DNA of 64,000 nucleotides from contig CAMHAH010000008.1 in the NCBI GenBank assembly GCA_946183365.1, forward strand, positions 1-64,000. Reading direction: 5' to 3'. The stretch is from an uncultured Clostridia bacterium. GTDB lineage: Bacteria > Bacillota > Clostridia > Oscillospirales > Acutalibacteraceae. A program made the translations under genes and the position numbers. The notes under the pieces are model-generated. The model worked only from the letters and a program-made list of their open reading frames with translations. It was not told the origin of the DNA and ran no database searches. Numbering within the stretch: the stretch's first letter is position 1; each line of letters starts with the position of its first letter. This document shows, one piece after another, positions 42,367 through 52,900 of the stretch.

Positions 42367-45300
42367 TTATACCCATTCGCCTATAGCATAGGGAACAGCA
42401 ATATTGATAACGTAGCGCTGGATGAATGTAGCGTCAACGATAGTGAGCTCGCCGTCGCCGTCAACATCGCCCTGCATCAGTGTATCGGCATCATAAGGAA
42501 CAGGGAACTGAGCGTCGTATCTCTGGAGAACAGTAGCGTCAAGACTGTCGACCTCGCCGTCGCCGTTAGCGTCGCCGAGCTTATAGCCCTGGAGCTTCTC
42601 GACCTTGATGCAGCCGTAGAACCAATCGTCACCGCCTGCGATGTCGGGACGGAAGTAGATCTTGTATACGCCGTCCTCGGTGATCTCGCCGTTCTCGCCG
42701 TAGTTGTTGCCCATACCGTCGGGCAGCCATGTCTGCTGACCGTCCTTAACGAATACTACCTTGAACTGAGACTCTGTTGTCAGAGGCATTGTGAAGGTGT
42801 AAGCGTCAACACCGTCGCCGTAGGTTGTGGGGAGCATCTTATAATCATCGCTGGGAGCCCAACCGGTCATGTTGCCTACTACATAGTAGGTGCCGAAGTC
42901 GTGAGGCTCGACCTTGATCATATCATAGAACCAGCCGTCCTGAGGAGTGGTGCTGAAGGTGATATCATAAGCGCCGTCCTCGGTGATCTCGCCGTTCTCG
43001 CCGTAGTTGTTGCCCATACCGTCGGGCAGCCATGTCTGCTTGTCGCCGGAAACTGCAACGATCTTGAACTGAGACTCGGTCGTGAGATCGATGTTCTCAT
43101 AGGTGTAGGTACCGTCGCCGTTATCTGCCATAGCATAAGACTCGCTGGGAGCCCAACCGTTCATGTTGCCTACTACATAGTATACGGTAGGCTCTTCAAC
43201 CTCGGTGGGCTGTGTGGGCTGAGTGGGAGTATGACCGTGGTCGTGGTTCGGGTTCTGACACATATCCTCAACAGTTGTGAAGTTATCGCTGTCCTCAGCG
43301 TACATACCATAGTGACCGTCGCCGTAGTAGATGTACCAGTTACCGTCGATGGTGTCCTTACCGGAGAACTGGTTTACATCGAGAGTATCGGGATCGCAGA
43401 TGAAGATGCAGCCGTCGAAGTTATCTGTAGCTGTACCCTCGGGGATAGTATCGATCTCGCCGGCTTCTGCGCCCTGGCAGTTGAGGTTAGCTGTCTGGTG
43501 AGCTGCGGAATACTGAGGAGCATTCTTATCTGTACCGCCGTCGATAGCGTTGTTGAAGATGATGGTTGTGAGTACATCGGACTCATAAGGAATGTTAGCT
43601 GAGAAGATCTTCTGCTCAGCGTCAACCAGGGTCATCTTGAGGCCCGGCCAAGCAGCAGGGTTCAGACCCTGAGCGCTCTGCCACCAGTAGATGCCTGCCC
43701 AGTTTGTGCCGTCGGAGAGGTTGTATTCGTTCTCCCATGTGGGAACCTTGTTACCATCCTGGCCGTCAAAGCCGTTAGCGCCGTCGGGCATCTGGAAGTA
43801 AACTGTGAATGTATCTGCGCCTGATGTAAGATCGTCGATGAAGCCCATGTTGTCGATGGGTTTCTCATCGGAAGGCTCGGTATCGGGCTCTGTGGGGAGC
43901 TCGGGAGCGGGCATTCCGTCAACATAAATGCAGTTATAGAACCAGCCGTCGGTAGAGATAGCCGGATCAAAGTATACGTCATATACGCCGGGTACGGTAA
44001 CTTCGCCGTTCTCGCCGTAGTTGTTGCCCATACCGTCGGGCAGCCAAGTCTGAACTTCGTTCTCGACCTTGACTACCTTGAACTGTGTGGTAGCTGTGAT
44101 ATCGAGATCCTTGAATACATACTTACCGTCATCGGTAGCTGTCATCTTAAACTCAGCCTTGGGACCCCAATCGCTGATGGTACCGACTACATAGTACTCG
44201 GGACCTGCGGGAGCGGGCTCAGTGGGAGCCTCAGTGGGAGTCTCGGTGGGCTTGGGAGCTTCTGTGGGAGCTTCTGTGGGAGCCTCTGTAGGAGCCTCTG
44301 TGGGAGCCTCTGTAGGAGCCTCAGTGGGAGCCTCTGTGGGAGCCTCTGTAGCCTCTGTGGGGAGAATTACATCGCCGGGCAGAGTGGATACGGCGTAATC
44401 CCAAGTTGAAGTAACGCCTGTCTCGGCAATTGCGTCATAAGCCTCCTGCTTTGTAAGACCTAAGCCATTGCCAACGCTGTCGATGAGCTCCTGCTCAGTC
44501 ATTTCGCCTGTATCGACCTTGAACTGCTTAGCGTTCTCAAAGTTGTTCTTGAGGAAGTCCGCAAAGATCGTTGCGGGGGTCTTGCCCTCTTCAGGGCAGG
44601 TACCTACTACTGTACCGACGGAAGAAACCTGCAGAACAGGACCGTACTTAGAAGCGTCCATGCCCTTCCAGAATGCCGCGAGAGCCTTCTTGGAGCTGTC
44701 TACGGGGTTCTCATATTCGGTGCCGTCGCAGTAAGCGATGTGACCGAAGCAGTTTGTATCAAAGATAAGATCATAGGTCTGGTTGCCAGCGCCTGTGAAG
44801 ATTATCTTATACTGTTCGCCTTCTTTGATATTCATACCCTTGGCAGCGGGATCGTAAGACCAAATGCCGTTGCCTTCGTCAGTACCGTTGAGCTTCTTGC
44901 CGCCCCAGGGGAGGAGCTCGCCGTCTTTACCGAATACATAGAAGCCAATCTTATCCTTTGAGCCGAGTTCCCAGCCTGTGCCGTTTACGTCAAAGTAAAG
45001 CTTGGTGGAATCGAGCTCGGGAGCTGCCTCTGTGGGAGCCTCTGTGGGAGCTTCTGTAGGAGCCTCAGTGGGAGCCTCGGTAGGAGCCTCTGTGGGAGTA
45101 TCCTCGTGATAGCCTACGTGAACGCCGTTGACAAAGTGGTCGGGGTTCTTGCAGACGTCCTGCATATTGTCAGACCAGTTGTCTGTGCCGTCGGGATAAT
45201 CGGAGTCGCCTTTACCCTCGGCGTACTCTTCACCGTAGCAGCCGTTGCCGTAGTAAACATAGGGGTTAACGCCGCAGGTCTGCTTGTGAGAAAAAGCGTT

Positions 45301-45960
45301 CATTTCAAACTGGTTGGGATCTACTACAAGGATACAGCCGTCAAAAAGGTCGGGATCGGGCGAGCCGTAAGGCAGAGTATCGAAATCGCCCTCATAAGCG
45401 CCCTCGATGTTGAAGTCAACAGTCTGAGCAGCCTCATAGAAGATGGGCTGAGAGGAATCTGTGCCGCCGTCAACACCGTTGTTGAAGATCATGATAACAA
45501 CATCTGTAGGTACGTCTACATAATAGATGCCCTGGTCATAATCCTCGACCTCGATGCGGTAGCCGGCCCAGCTATCGCACGCAGCCGTGCCGCCCCACCA
45601 ATAGGCGCCGGCATAGTGCTGACCGTCAACAACGTTGTAATCGCTGTACCATGAAGGAGCCTTGTCGCCCTTATGGAGAACAAGCTCGTCATGAGTACCG
45701 ATGACCTCTCCCGTCTCGGGATCTGTCTCTTCAACAGTAATATAAACATCATGGTCGGCAGTTGCGCCGCGTTTACCGTCAGGCATCTGGAAATAGATGC
45801 GCTGTGTTTCGATTTCTTCACCGGCATCTTCAGCAGCAGCAGCTACTGCTTCTTTAGCGGAGATAACGCCCTCGTCCGATACGGACAGAGCAGACGCCGC
45901 TACAGTAAGCATAGAAGCGAGAAGAGTCAAAACTAAAAGTACGCTAATAAACTTTTTCAT
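42367..45960 (-). CDS. Secreted multi-module carbohydrate-binding dockerin protein
   Basis: Codes for 1197 residues. Order: signal peptide (1-24); CBM26-like unit with QRIYFQMPDGKRG and GAYWWGG (about 50-280); TEAP linker (about 287-315); a second unit LYFDVNGTGWELG ... STLPG (about 316-530); a longer TEAP linker (about 533-580); a YYVVGTISDWG unit with WLPDGMGNNYGENG (about 590-685); another FTVYFQMPDG unit with GIYWWQS (about 705-930); two more YYVVGNM-x-GWAPS units (about 945-1130); and a C-terminal dockerin (GDANGDGEVDSLDATVLQR, GDVDGDGELTIVDATFIQR). No catalytic domain is seen. The many surface Trp/Tyr motifs and the neighbouring amylase and mal genes point to starch or maltodextrin binding, as in Sas-type proteins of R. 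bromii. The YYVVG units have no family I can name with certainty. Confidence 0.84.
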   Translation of the reverse strand: MKKFISVLLVLTLLASMLTVAASALSVSDEGVISAKEAVAAAAEDAGEEIETQRIYFQMPDGKRGATADHDVYITVEETDPETGEVIGTHDELVLHKGDKAPSWYSDYNVVDGQHYAGAYWWGGTAACDSWAGYRIEVEDYDQGIYYVDVPTDVVIMIFNNGVDGGTDSSQPIFYEAAQTVDFNIEGAYEGDFDTLPYGSPDPDLFDGCILVVDPNQFEMNAFSHKQTCGVNPYVYYGNGCYGEEYAEGKGDSDYPDGTDNWSDNMQDVCKNPDHFVNGVHVGYHEDTPTEAPTEAPTEAPTEAPTEAPTEAAPELDSTKLYFDVNGTGWELGSKDKIGFYVFGKDGELLPWGGKKLNGTDEGNGIWSYDPAAKGMNIKEGEQYKIIFTGAGNQTYDLIFDTNCFGHIAYCDGTEYENPVDSSKKALAAFWKGMDASKYGPVLQVSSVGTVVGTCPEEGKTPATIFADFLKNNFENAKQFKVDTGEMTEQELIDSVGNGLGLTKQEAYDAIAETGVTSTWDYAVSTLPGDVILPTEATEAPTEAPTEAPTEAPTEAPTEAPTEAPTEAPKPTETPTEAPTEPAPAGPEYYVVGTISDWGPKAEFKMTATDDGKYVFKDLDITATTQFKVVKVENEVQTWLPDGMGNNYGENGEVTVPGVYDVYFDPAISTDGWFYNCIYVDGMPAPELPTEPDTEPSDEKPIDNMGFIDDLTSGADTFTVYFQMPDGANGFDGQDGNKVPTWENEYNLSDGTNWAGIYWWQSAQGLNPAAWPGLKMTLVDAEQKIFSANIPYESDVLTTIIFNNAIDGGTDKNAPQYSAAHQTANLNCQGAEAGEIDTIPEGTATDNFDGCIFICDPDTLDVNQFSGKDTIDGNWYIYYGDGHYGMYAEDSDNFTTVEDMCQNPNHDHGHTPTQPTQPTEVEEPTVYYVVGNMNGWAPSESYAMADNGDGTYTYENIDLTTESQFKIVAVSGDKQTWLPDGMGNNYGENGEITEDGAYDITFSTTPQDGWFYDMIKVEPHDFGTYYVVGNMTGWAPSDDYKMLPTTYGDGVDAYTFTMPLTTESQFKVVFVKDGQQTWLPDGMGNNYGENGEITEDGVYKIYFRPDIAGGDDWFYGCIKVEKLQGYKLGDANGDGEVDSLDATVLQRYDAQFPVPYDADTLMQGDVDGDGELTIVDATFIQRYVINIAVPYAIGEWV
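44219..44360 (-). repeat. 12-bp tandem repeat encoding a TEAP linker
   Basis: Tandem copies of a GGAGCCTCTGTG-like unit encode Thr-Glu-Ala-Pro repeats between modules of the 42367-45960 protein. Confidence 0.9.
45021..45098 (-). repeat. 12-bp tandem repeat encoding a second TEAP linker
   Basis: Same unit as 44219-44360, shorter array, nearer the N-terminus of the same protein. Confidence 0.88.
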
Positions 45961-45996
45961 AATTTCCTCCTTATAAATATTTTATTGCGTAGCTTA

Positions 45997-46025
45997 ATCA
46001 TATCACAAATATTTGCAATATTCAA
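45997..46025 (-). promoter_or_regulatory. Promoter of the 42367-45960 gene
   Basis: TTGAAT (46025-46020), 17 bp, TATGAT (46002-45997). An AGGAGG site lies before the ATG. Confidence 0.77.
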
Positions 46026-46285
46026 TAATAATTTTTTATTGAAAACGGTTTTTTTATTTACATCTTTTGTCATTTATTCTTTTCAATACGCGTGTTTGGA
46101 TGATTTGCATATATTTCAGTATGAGAATTATGCAATTCGACCATAATCATTGTCACACATCACAAATCCCCAGCCGCTTTTTGTCGGTTATTTCTATACA
46201 AGAAATCGCGCTTTGCGCGCATTTCGCATAGCCATCGCTCGTTGCCGCACAGCGGCAATCTGAGCGGGCATATAAATTATTTTTG

Positions 46286-46348
46286 CTTTACGGAAACGAG
46301 CAGTTTCCTGTAAAGTAAAAGAACTCCCCCGCATAAAACGGAGGAGTT
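46286..46348 (-). terminator. Terminator of the VanW-like gene, with a second hairpin beside it
   Basis: AACTCCCCCG (46322-46331) pairs with CGGAGGAGTT (46339-46348), one mismatch, followed by a T tract on the minus strand. Next to it CTTTACGGAAAC (46286-46297) pairs with GTTTCCTGTAAAG (46303-46315). The rest of the 400-bp gap holds the dockerin promoter and a GC-rich palindromic patch near 46205-46265, without a gene. Confidence 0.78.
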
Positions 46349-46362
46349 GGTATCACGGATCA

Positions 46363-48069
46363 TTACTCGGTGCTCTCAGCGGGTGTCTGCTGAGCGGGCT
46401 CTTCGGCAGTCTGCTGAGGAGCTGGTTCTTCAGCCGCGGGCTGTTCATTGCTTGACGTATCGCTGCCGGAATCGGAGTCGGATGACGATGAGCTGTTGTC
46501 GCTGTCGGACGAACCGCCCGAGGAGCCGCCCGACGAGGAGCCGCCCGATGACGGAGCCGATGTGTAATAGGTGGAAGAGGGCATCTCGTCTGAGCTGACC
46601 TTCTCGCCGTCCTTATAGAAGGTACGGGTGGTATGGACGGTATAACCGTTGCTGAAATAGGAGGGATCGGTGGTAGTTATCTTGACCTCGTCAAAATCGG
46701 GGTTTCTCAAACCGTACATCTCACAATTGAGCTCGGTGCCGTCCATCCAGCACTTCATAAACAGCTGATATTTGAAGGGGTTCTTCATCTTTAGGTCGAT
46801 ATTGCCGTAGTCGATAGTCGCGTCAAGACCCGCATCGACATAGGTCGACTTATAATAATGGCAGGCGCGCTCAACGACCTCCATGCCGCAAAGCATGGCA
46901 GCGTTATAGATAGTGGTAGACGACTGGCAGATACCGCCGCCGATACCGGTCTCGCTGCGTCCCTGGATGATAACGCCGGCGGGCTTGTAGCCGTTGGACT
47001 CGAGGTTGGAGTCGCCGGTGCAGTTGTTGAACGACCATGTCTCGCCGGGCTCGATAACAGAGCCGTTGCAGGCCTTGAGAGATATGCGCATATTCTCGTT
47101 GCCGTTGGAATTGTTGGTGGAATAGGTCGAGAAGGATGAGAGCTTGATTATATTTTCCTTAAGATAAGCCGCGGTATACTCGGGCTTGGTCTCTTCTACC
47201 TTGGCGTCGACCGTGCCTGAGATCTTGCCGCTCTTGATGAACTCCGACAGAGCGTTTGTACTCTCCTTTTTATTGAGAGTAAGACCGTTCTTTTCATCAG
47301 AGACGGTGAACATATTGTCGGCTGAGGGGTCAAAATCGGTGACCTGAGCGTCTTTGGCCTCGGTATCTACCTTATCGGCTATACCGTTGACGATGCTCTC
47401 GCAGGTGCTGTCGCTTACGGTCATCTTTATCTCATAGTTCTTATCCTCTTTTTTGATGCCTCTCTCCTCGGAGTAAGCCTTTGCCTCGGCGAGGACGGCG
47501 TCTGTATCAAAGGTGTATTTAAAATCATTCTTGCCGTAATCAAAGGTCTGATCCCCCGCCTTTACGGTCACCTTGATACCGTCGGCGAGCTCGTCCTCGA
47601 CAGAAGCCATGAGCTTCTTAGCGTCTGCCACGGTAAGGTCCTTGAGAGACTTGCCGTTTACATAGACATTATCGGAGAAAGTGCTGTCGGGACCTGTACC
47701 GGAACCCGAATTCAGATAAAACGTGACGCCCGCTATCGCGGCTACGAGCACCACACCGGTAATGCACGCTCCTACTATAAGACCTGTCTTTCTCTTTTTC
47801 TTAGGCTGAGCCGCGACTTTCTTCTGAGTTTGAGCCTTTTTCTTAGGGCTTTTCTGCTGAGGGGCCGAATACTCGGAGTAATCGTCGTTTGTTAGGACAA
47901 AGTTATCCGCAAAGGTTTTGTCCGGATCGGCATAGACCGCTTTGCTGCGTGATATATTAGCTTTTTGAGGAGCGGACGCGCTCTTGCCCGCAGCAGAACT
48001 CCTGCGGCTGCGCGCCTCGCTGAGTATCGAATCCAATTCCATTGTGTTTGAATTATTATTATTGCTCAT
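46363..48069 (-). CDS. VanW-family membrane protein with peptidoglycan-binding-like domain
   Basis: Codes for 568 residues. A cytoplasmic N-terminus of about 110 basic, Ser/Lys-rich residues is followed by one membrane helix (LIVGACITGVVLVAAIAGV), an extracellular PG-binding-4/YoaR-like part (VYVNGKSLKDLTVADAKKLM), and a VanW domain near 320-470 (SLKACNGSVIEPGETWSFNN, ETGIGGGICQSSTTIYNAAM). A Ser/Asp-rich tail ends in Glu/Pro/Gln repeats. The start at 48069 is chosen because GGAG lies 8 nt upstream; the frame stays open for 61 more codons, but that stretch is the structured leader. The role of VanW proteins is not known; cell-wall localisation is inferred. Confidence 0.85.
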   Translation of the reverse strand: MSNNNNSNTMELDSILSEARSRRSSAAGKSASAPQKANISRSKAVYADPDKTFADNFVLTNDDYSEYSAPQQKSPKKKAQTQKKVAAQPKKKRKTGLIVGACITGVVLVAAIAGVTFYLNSGSGTGPDSTFSDNVYVNGKSLKDLTVADAKKLMASVEDELADGIKVTVKAGDQTFDYGKNDFKYTFDTDAVLAEAKAYSEERGIKKEDKNYEIKMTVSDSTCESIVNGIADKVDTEAKDAQVTDFDPSADNMFTVSDEKNGLTLNKKESTNALSEFIKSGKISGTVDAKVEETKPEYTAAYLKENIIKLSSFSTYSTNNSNGNENMRISLKACNGSVIEPGETWSFNNCTGDSNLESNGYKPAGVIIQGRSETGIGGGICQSSTTIYNAAMLCGMEVVERACHYYKSTYVDAGLDATIDYGNIDLKMKNPFKYQLFMKCWMDGTELNCEMYGLRNPDFDEVKITTTDPSYFSNGYTVHTTRTFYKDGEKVSSDEMPSSTYYTSAPSSGGSSSGGSSGGSSDSDNSSSSSDSDSGSDTSSNEQPAAEEPAPQQTAEEPAQQTPAESTE

Positions 48070-48119
48070 ACAAACACTCCGTTCCGTAAAATTTATACAA
48101 TAAAGCGCGTTGTTACGCG

Positions 48120-48270
48120 TCGTTCGACCTCGTCCGCAGACGAGATACATTTTGAGCCTTTGCCCCGCGGGATAACAGTCTGACCGCAAAGCAAAGATAA
48201 CAGGTATCGGGCGGCTTGTCCGCCTATAGCTTGTTGCCGAAGCTACCTTCACATACTATACCTATTATAA
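48120..48270 (-). promoter_or_regulatory. Structured 5' leader of the VanW-like gene
   Basis: On the minus strand GGTA (48247-48244) and TACC (48206-48203) enclose two hairpins. Next, CTTTGC near 48190 can pair with GCAAAG (48163-48158), and CTCGTC/GACGAG (48144-48139 with 48134-48129) forms a tight hairpin. A -10-like TATAAT (48269-48264) sits just upstream with no clear -35. No riboswitch class is recognised. Confidence 0.45.
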
Positions 48271-48403
48271 TTAATTATATAATAACTTAGATAAAATTGA
48301 TTAATAATCTGTTAAGGAATTATAAAATAAAAAATATGATGATTTTACTACCGTTTCGGTTGGTATTATTATTTATTTTACACTAAGCGCATAAAAAAAC
48401 TTA

Positions 48404-48432
48404 TTGCTCTCTTTCAACAAATGTATTATAAT
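48404..48432 (+). promoter_or_regulatory. Promoter of the UgtP-like gene
   Basis: TTGCTC (48404-48409), 17 bp, TATAAT (48427-48432), 32 bp before the ATG. Confidence 0.6.
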
Positions 48433-48464
48433 GTATTTATACTAAATTTATACAGGTGATATAT

Positions 48465-49733
48465 ATGAATATTCTGATCCTAACAGCATCTACCGGAGGC
48501 GGACACAACCGCGCAGCCAACGCTCTCAAGGATTATATAACCACTCACGACCCTCAGGCGAAGGTAAACATAATGGACGCGATAGAAGAGTGCTCGTCTC
48601 TATTGAACTATACGGTCGTAAACGGATACAAGGCTCTTGTAACTTACGCTCCGTCGCTGTTCGGAGCCATGTACAAGGGCTCGGATAAAAAGTCGCCGCT
48701 ATCGGAAATGATTAATATTCTTTATCAGCAGTGCGCGAAGAAGCTGTATCCCATTATACTGGAATACGCTCCGGACGCGATAATCAGCTGTCACCCCTTC
48801 GCGGGAGCTATACTGGGCTGCATAAAGTCCGACTTCGGATATGAAGCGCCCCTTATCTCCATCGTCACCGATTTTTTGCCGCACAGAACGTATATCGCCG
48901 AGGGCATCGACGCTTATGTCACCGCCTCTGAGAAGGCTAAGGATATACTTGCCGATGAATACGGCATTGAACGCGAGCGCGTATTCGACTACGGCCACCC
49001 CGTTTATGAAAAGTTCTATGAGGGCAACGGCAGAAGCCGCGAAGAGGTTTTGACCGAGATAGGGTTCAGCCTTGATAAACGCACGGTGCTCATCATGGCA
49101 GGCAGCTTCGGCGTCACGGATATACTAAAGATATATGAGAACCTCACAAGTATAGATATCGATTACCAGATAATCGTTATCACAGGCAACAACAAAAAGC
49201 TGTATGACGCGTTTGAAGAGATGCTCAAGGGCAACGACGTAGTCACCGAGGAAGAACCCGAGTTCGTAGGCTGGTCATCGGAGGATAATATCCTGCGTAT
49301 ACTTTATGAAGCCGGCGAATCTGCGGTAGAGCGCATCACCGATACCTATAAGCCGACTATCAAGAATCATAAACCCACCAAGCTCTTCTTCTTTGTGGAT
49401 AATGTTGACGACTATATGCACGCCGCAGATCTGATTGTCACAAAGCCCGGCGGACTGACCACCTCTGAGAGCATAGCCTGCGCTCTGCCCATGGCGGTGT
49501 TCAAGGCGTATCCCGGACAGGAGACCCAGAACGCTGAGCTGCTTGAGGAAAACGACATCGGCGTTATAATCGAGAACAGCGCCGAAGCCGCCGATAAAGT
49601 CAGCGACCTGTTGGAGAACCCGGAAAAGCTGGATAAAATGCGTGAAAGCTGCCGCAAATATGTACGCAAAAACTCCTGCGGCAATATTTATGAGCTCGCA
49701 AAAAGGCTCGCCGAAGAAAAGCAAAGCAAATAA
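48465..49733 (+). CDS. MGDG synthase / UgtP-like processive lipid glycosyltransferase
   Basis: Codes for 422 residues, family GT28. The N-terminal MGDG-synthase domain starts ILILTASTGGGHNRAANALK, with ISCHPFAG near 110 and VTDFLPHRTYI near 140. The donor domain has VLIMAGSFGV, DNVDDYMHAADLIVTKPGGL and TTSESIACALPMAV. The family adds glucose or galactose to diacylglycerol to make glycolipid and lipoteichoic-acid anchors at the inner leaflet. The ATG at 48465 is chosen (AGGTG 6 nt upstream); a GTG three codons earlier overlaps that site. Residues about 275-310 hold an insert (EAGESAVERITDTYKPTIKN). Single-gene unit with its own terminator. Confidence 0.9.
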   Translation: MNILILTASTGGGHNRAANALKDYITTHDPQAKVNIMDAIEECSSLLNYTVVNGYKALVTYAPSLFGAMYKGSDKKSPLSEMINILYQQCAKKLYPIILEYAPDAIISCHPFAGAILGCIKSDFGYEAPLISIVTDFLPHRTYIAEGIDAYVTASEKAKDILADEYGIERERVFDYGHPVYEKFYEGNGRSREEVLTEIGFSLDKRTVLIMAGSFGVTDILKIYENLTSIDIDYQIIVITGNNKKLYDAFEEMLKGNDVVTEEEPEFVGWSSEDNILRILYEAGESAVERITDTYKPTIKNHKPTKLFFFVDNVDDYMHAADLIVTKPGGLTTSESIACALPMAVFKAYPGQETQNAELLEENDIGVIIENSAEAADKVSDLLENPEKLDKMRESCRKYVRKNSCGNIYELAKRLAEEKQSK

Positions 49734-49743
49734 AAGACCGTTC

Positions 49744-49780
49744 AACGCCGCTTCTGTTGCTAAACTGAGCGGCGTTTAGT
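49744..49780 (+). terminator. Terminator of the UgtP-like gene
   Basis: Stem AACGCCGCT/AGCGGCGTT (49744-49752 with 49768-49776), then TAGTTG. Confidence 0.72.
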
Positions 49781-49852
49781 TGTAAAAATACCCATATAAC
49801 AGCGCTCAAACAGAAAAAATATTAATTTTTCGTGAAACTTTCTGATTTTTTC

Positions 49853-49881
49853 TTTACACTGTCGGCAATTATATATATAAT
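49853..49881 (+). promoter_or_regulatory. Promoter of the ABC transporter gene
   Basis: TTTACA (49853-49858), 17 bp, TATAAT (49876-49881). Other TATA-like boxes lie downstream before the ATG at 49971. Confidence 0.55.
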
Positions 49882-49970
49882 TAGTTTACGCTGAATAATG
49901 AGATTATATAGATATAATGAATAAATATGCGTTTATGTAAAAACTATCCCATCATGATAAGGAGATAGCG

Positions 49971-52900
49971 ATGCTGCAGATAAAAGGTATAAGAAAAGTT
50001 TATAAGACAGGCTCGCTGGTACAGGAAGCGCTCAAGGGCGTTTCACTTAGCCTGCGCGATAATGAGTTTGTCGCCATACTCGGACAGAGCGGCTCGGGCA
50101 AGACCACCCTGCTCAATATCATCGGCGGTCTCGACCGCTACAATGACGGCGACCTCATCATCGACGGTATTTCGACAAAAAGATATACCGACCGCGATTG
50201 GGACAGCTACCGCAACCACTCGGTCGGCTTCGTGTTCCAGAGCTACAACCTCATCCCCCATCAAACTGTTCTGAAAAACGTAGAGCTCGCTCTGACCATA
50301 GGCGGCGTGAGCACTCAGGAGCGTACCGAACGAGCCAGAGAAGCTCTGATAAAGGTCGGTCTTGCCGATCATATCGATAAAAAGCCCTCTCAGCTCTCGG
50401 GCGGTCAGATGCAACGTGTGGCCATAGCCCGCGCGCTTGTGAACGACCCGAAGATACTGCTTGCCGACGAGCCTACCGGCGCTCTCGACAGCGATACCAG
50501 CCTGCAGGTAATGGACCTTTTAAAAGAGGTAGCCGAGGACAGACTGGTCGTAATGGTCACCCATAACCCCGAGCTTGCCGAAAAATACGCTACCCGTATA
50601 GTCACCTTGAAGGACGGTCAGATCACATCAGACTCCGACCCGTATAATCCTCAGGAGCAGGAAACCGTCCACAAGAACATGGGCAAGTCGTCGATGTCTC
50701 TGCTGACCTCGCTCTCGCTGTCATTCAACAACCTGTGGACAAAGAAGGCGCGCACCATCCTTGTATCCTTCGCGGGCTCAATAGGCATCATAGGCATAGC
50801 GCTGATCCTTGCGCTCTCAAACGGTGCGAATACGTATATCCGCTCGGTAGAGGAAGAAAGCCTCCAGGATTATCCTCTGCAGATAACCGATACAAACCTT
50901 AGCCTCACGTCAATGTATACCGGCGGAATGTCGCCGGCGGACAGCTCGGGCGCTACCTCCGACGAGAGAGAGGTCAAGGAATGGAACGCCATCACGAGCA
51001 TGATGTCGGGAATGACCAACAACGACCTCAAAGCCCTGAAGGAGTATTTTGAAAGCGATGAATGCGACATAGACGACTATGTCCAGAATATCGAATACTC
51101 ATATAAAATTACCCCGCGTATATATAAGGAAGACGGCGACAGCTTCAGACAGGTCAATCCCAGTACCGCGTTCCAGGCTCTCGGTTTTTCATCCGAGAAC
51201 GCAACAAGCAGCCTGTTCTCCTCATTTGCCAACGGCGACACCTTCTTCCCTATGTCAGAAAATGACGAGATAGCCCGCAAAGGCTTTGACCTTAAGGCCG
51301 GCAAATGGCCCGAAAGCTACAATGAATGCGTCGTTACACTGACCTCCTCCGGCAGGATATCAGACCTTACTCTGTATATCTTAGGCCTCAAAGACCCCAA
51401 GGAGCTCGATAATATCGTCAGCGCGTTTGCCGAAGGCTCTGAGATAGAGACCGACGACTCGCCGAAATCATACAGCTATGACGATATACTCGGGGCTGAG
51501 TTCAAGCTCGTGCCGACCTCATCCTTATACACCTATGACAAGAATTATAAAATATGGACCGACCGCAGCAGCGACAAGAAATTCGTAGGCAATCTGCTCA
51601 AGGACGCCGAGACGATCAAAATAGTGGGTATCGCGCAGCCTAACGGAGAAAGCTCCGGTAACGCGCATATAGGTATCGGCTATTCCGGCGCGATGGTAAA
51701 GCACATTATGGGGATCGCCGCGAAATCCGATATAGTCAAAGCACAGCTCGAGAACCCCGATATCAACGTTTTGACCGGCAAAAGCTTTGACGATGAGAAC
51801 AAGGACGACCTCTCGCCCGATCTCTCAAAAATGTTCTCGGTCGACACCGACGCGATCGGCGATATGTTCAAGCTCGACAATATAGATACCGACCTCTCGA
51901 AGCTCGATCTGAGCGGTCTGGACCTCTCCGGTATAGATATGAGCTCAGCCATATCGGCTGACGACTTCAGCGGACTTATGCCTCAGCTGAGCAAGAAGGA
52001 TATCGAAGAACTGCTCGGCGGCATAAATATGAAGATGACAGAAGGAACGCTCGAGAAGCTCTTCAACGATATCCTCAGCGGCTTCCAGAGCTATATAAAG
52101 GACGATAAGCAGGCGGATATCTCGGCTCTTCCCATGTCGATATTTAATTATCTCGGCACCGATGAAGCAAAATCGATAATCCGCAGCAATCTGCAAAAGC
52201 TGCTGCAAAGCAGGCTCTCTGAGCTTGTCACCTATGACGATCTCTCCGAGATAGCCGAGAGCTATATTGCCGGCTACTCTGTATGGCTTATAGCTAACGG
52301 ATATGACGAAAACGATTTCAGTCATATAAACGAGTATGTAAACTCCGCCGAGGCTAAAAGCATACTTGAAGATGGCTTAGCTTCTATTCGCGCCGAGCTT
52401 AACAAGCTCAGTCTCACCGACGAAGAGCTCAACGCTCTGGTCAAGGATATCATGAACGGTTATGAGAAATACGCCGAAGCTGAGAAGCTGCCCACCATAT
52501 CCTATCTGCTCAAGGCGTTCGGTAAGTATCTGTCTACCGACGAGGCTCAGAAGCTCATCGGCGCGACCATAGCAGAGTCGATAGATACCTCAGGTCTCGA
52601 AAAGAGCGTATCAAAGTACTCTGATATTATTCAGGCGCAGATGGGCTCTGTGATGCAGGGCATATTCTCATCGGTCGGTTCACAAGTGAGCGCTGCTCTG
52701 CAGAGCAGTATGGCCGGCATGATGAACGGATTATCAAACGATCTGTTCAGCGGCTTCAACTTCGACGCCTCATCTCTCGCGGATATATTCAAGTCAGAGA
52801 TGACCGCCGAGGAGCTGAGGGATCTGATGACCTCTCTGCTCTCGACCCAGAAGACCACCTATGACAGCAACCTCAAAAAGCTGGGCTACGCGGATATCAA

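Noticed and set aside
42208..43602. A 464-codon plus-strand frame opposite the dockerin gene
   Set aside because: It is the antisense of repetitive modules, with Val/Ala-rich filler and no ribosome site. The dockerin protein on the other strand is clear.
44219..45098. Tandem repeats as a CRISPR array
   Set aside because: They are short in-frame units encoding Thr-Glu-Ala-Pro without spacers. No CRISPR array or cas gene is seen in the window.
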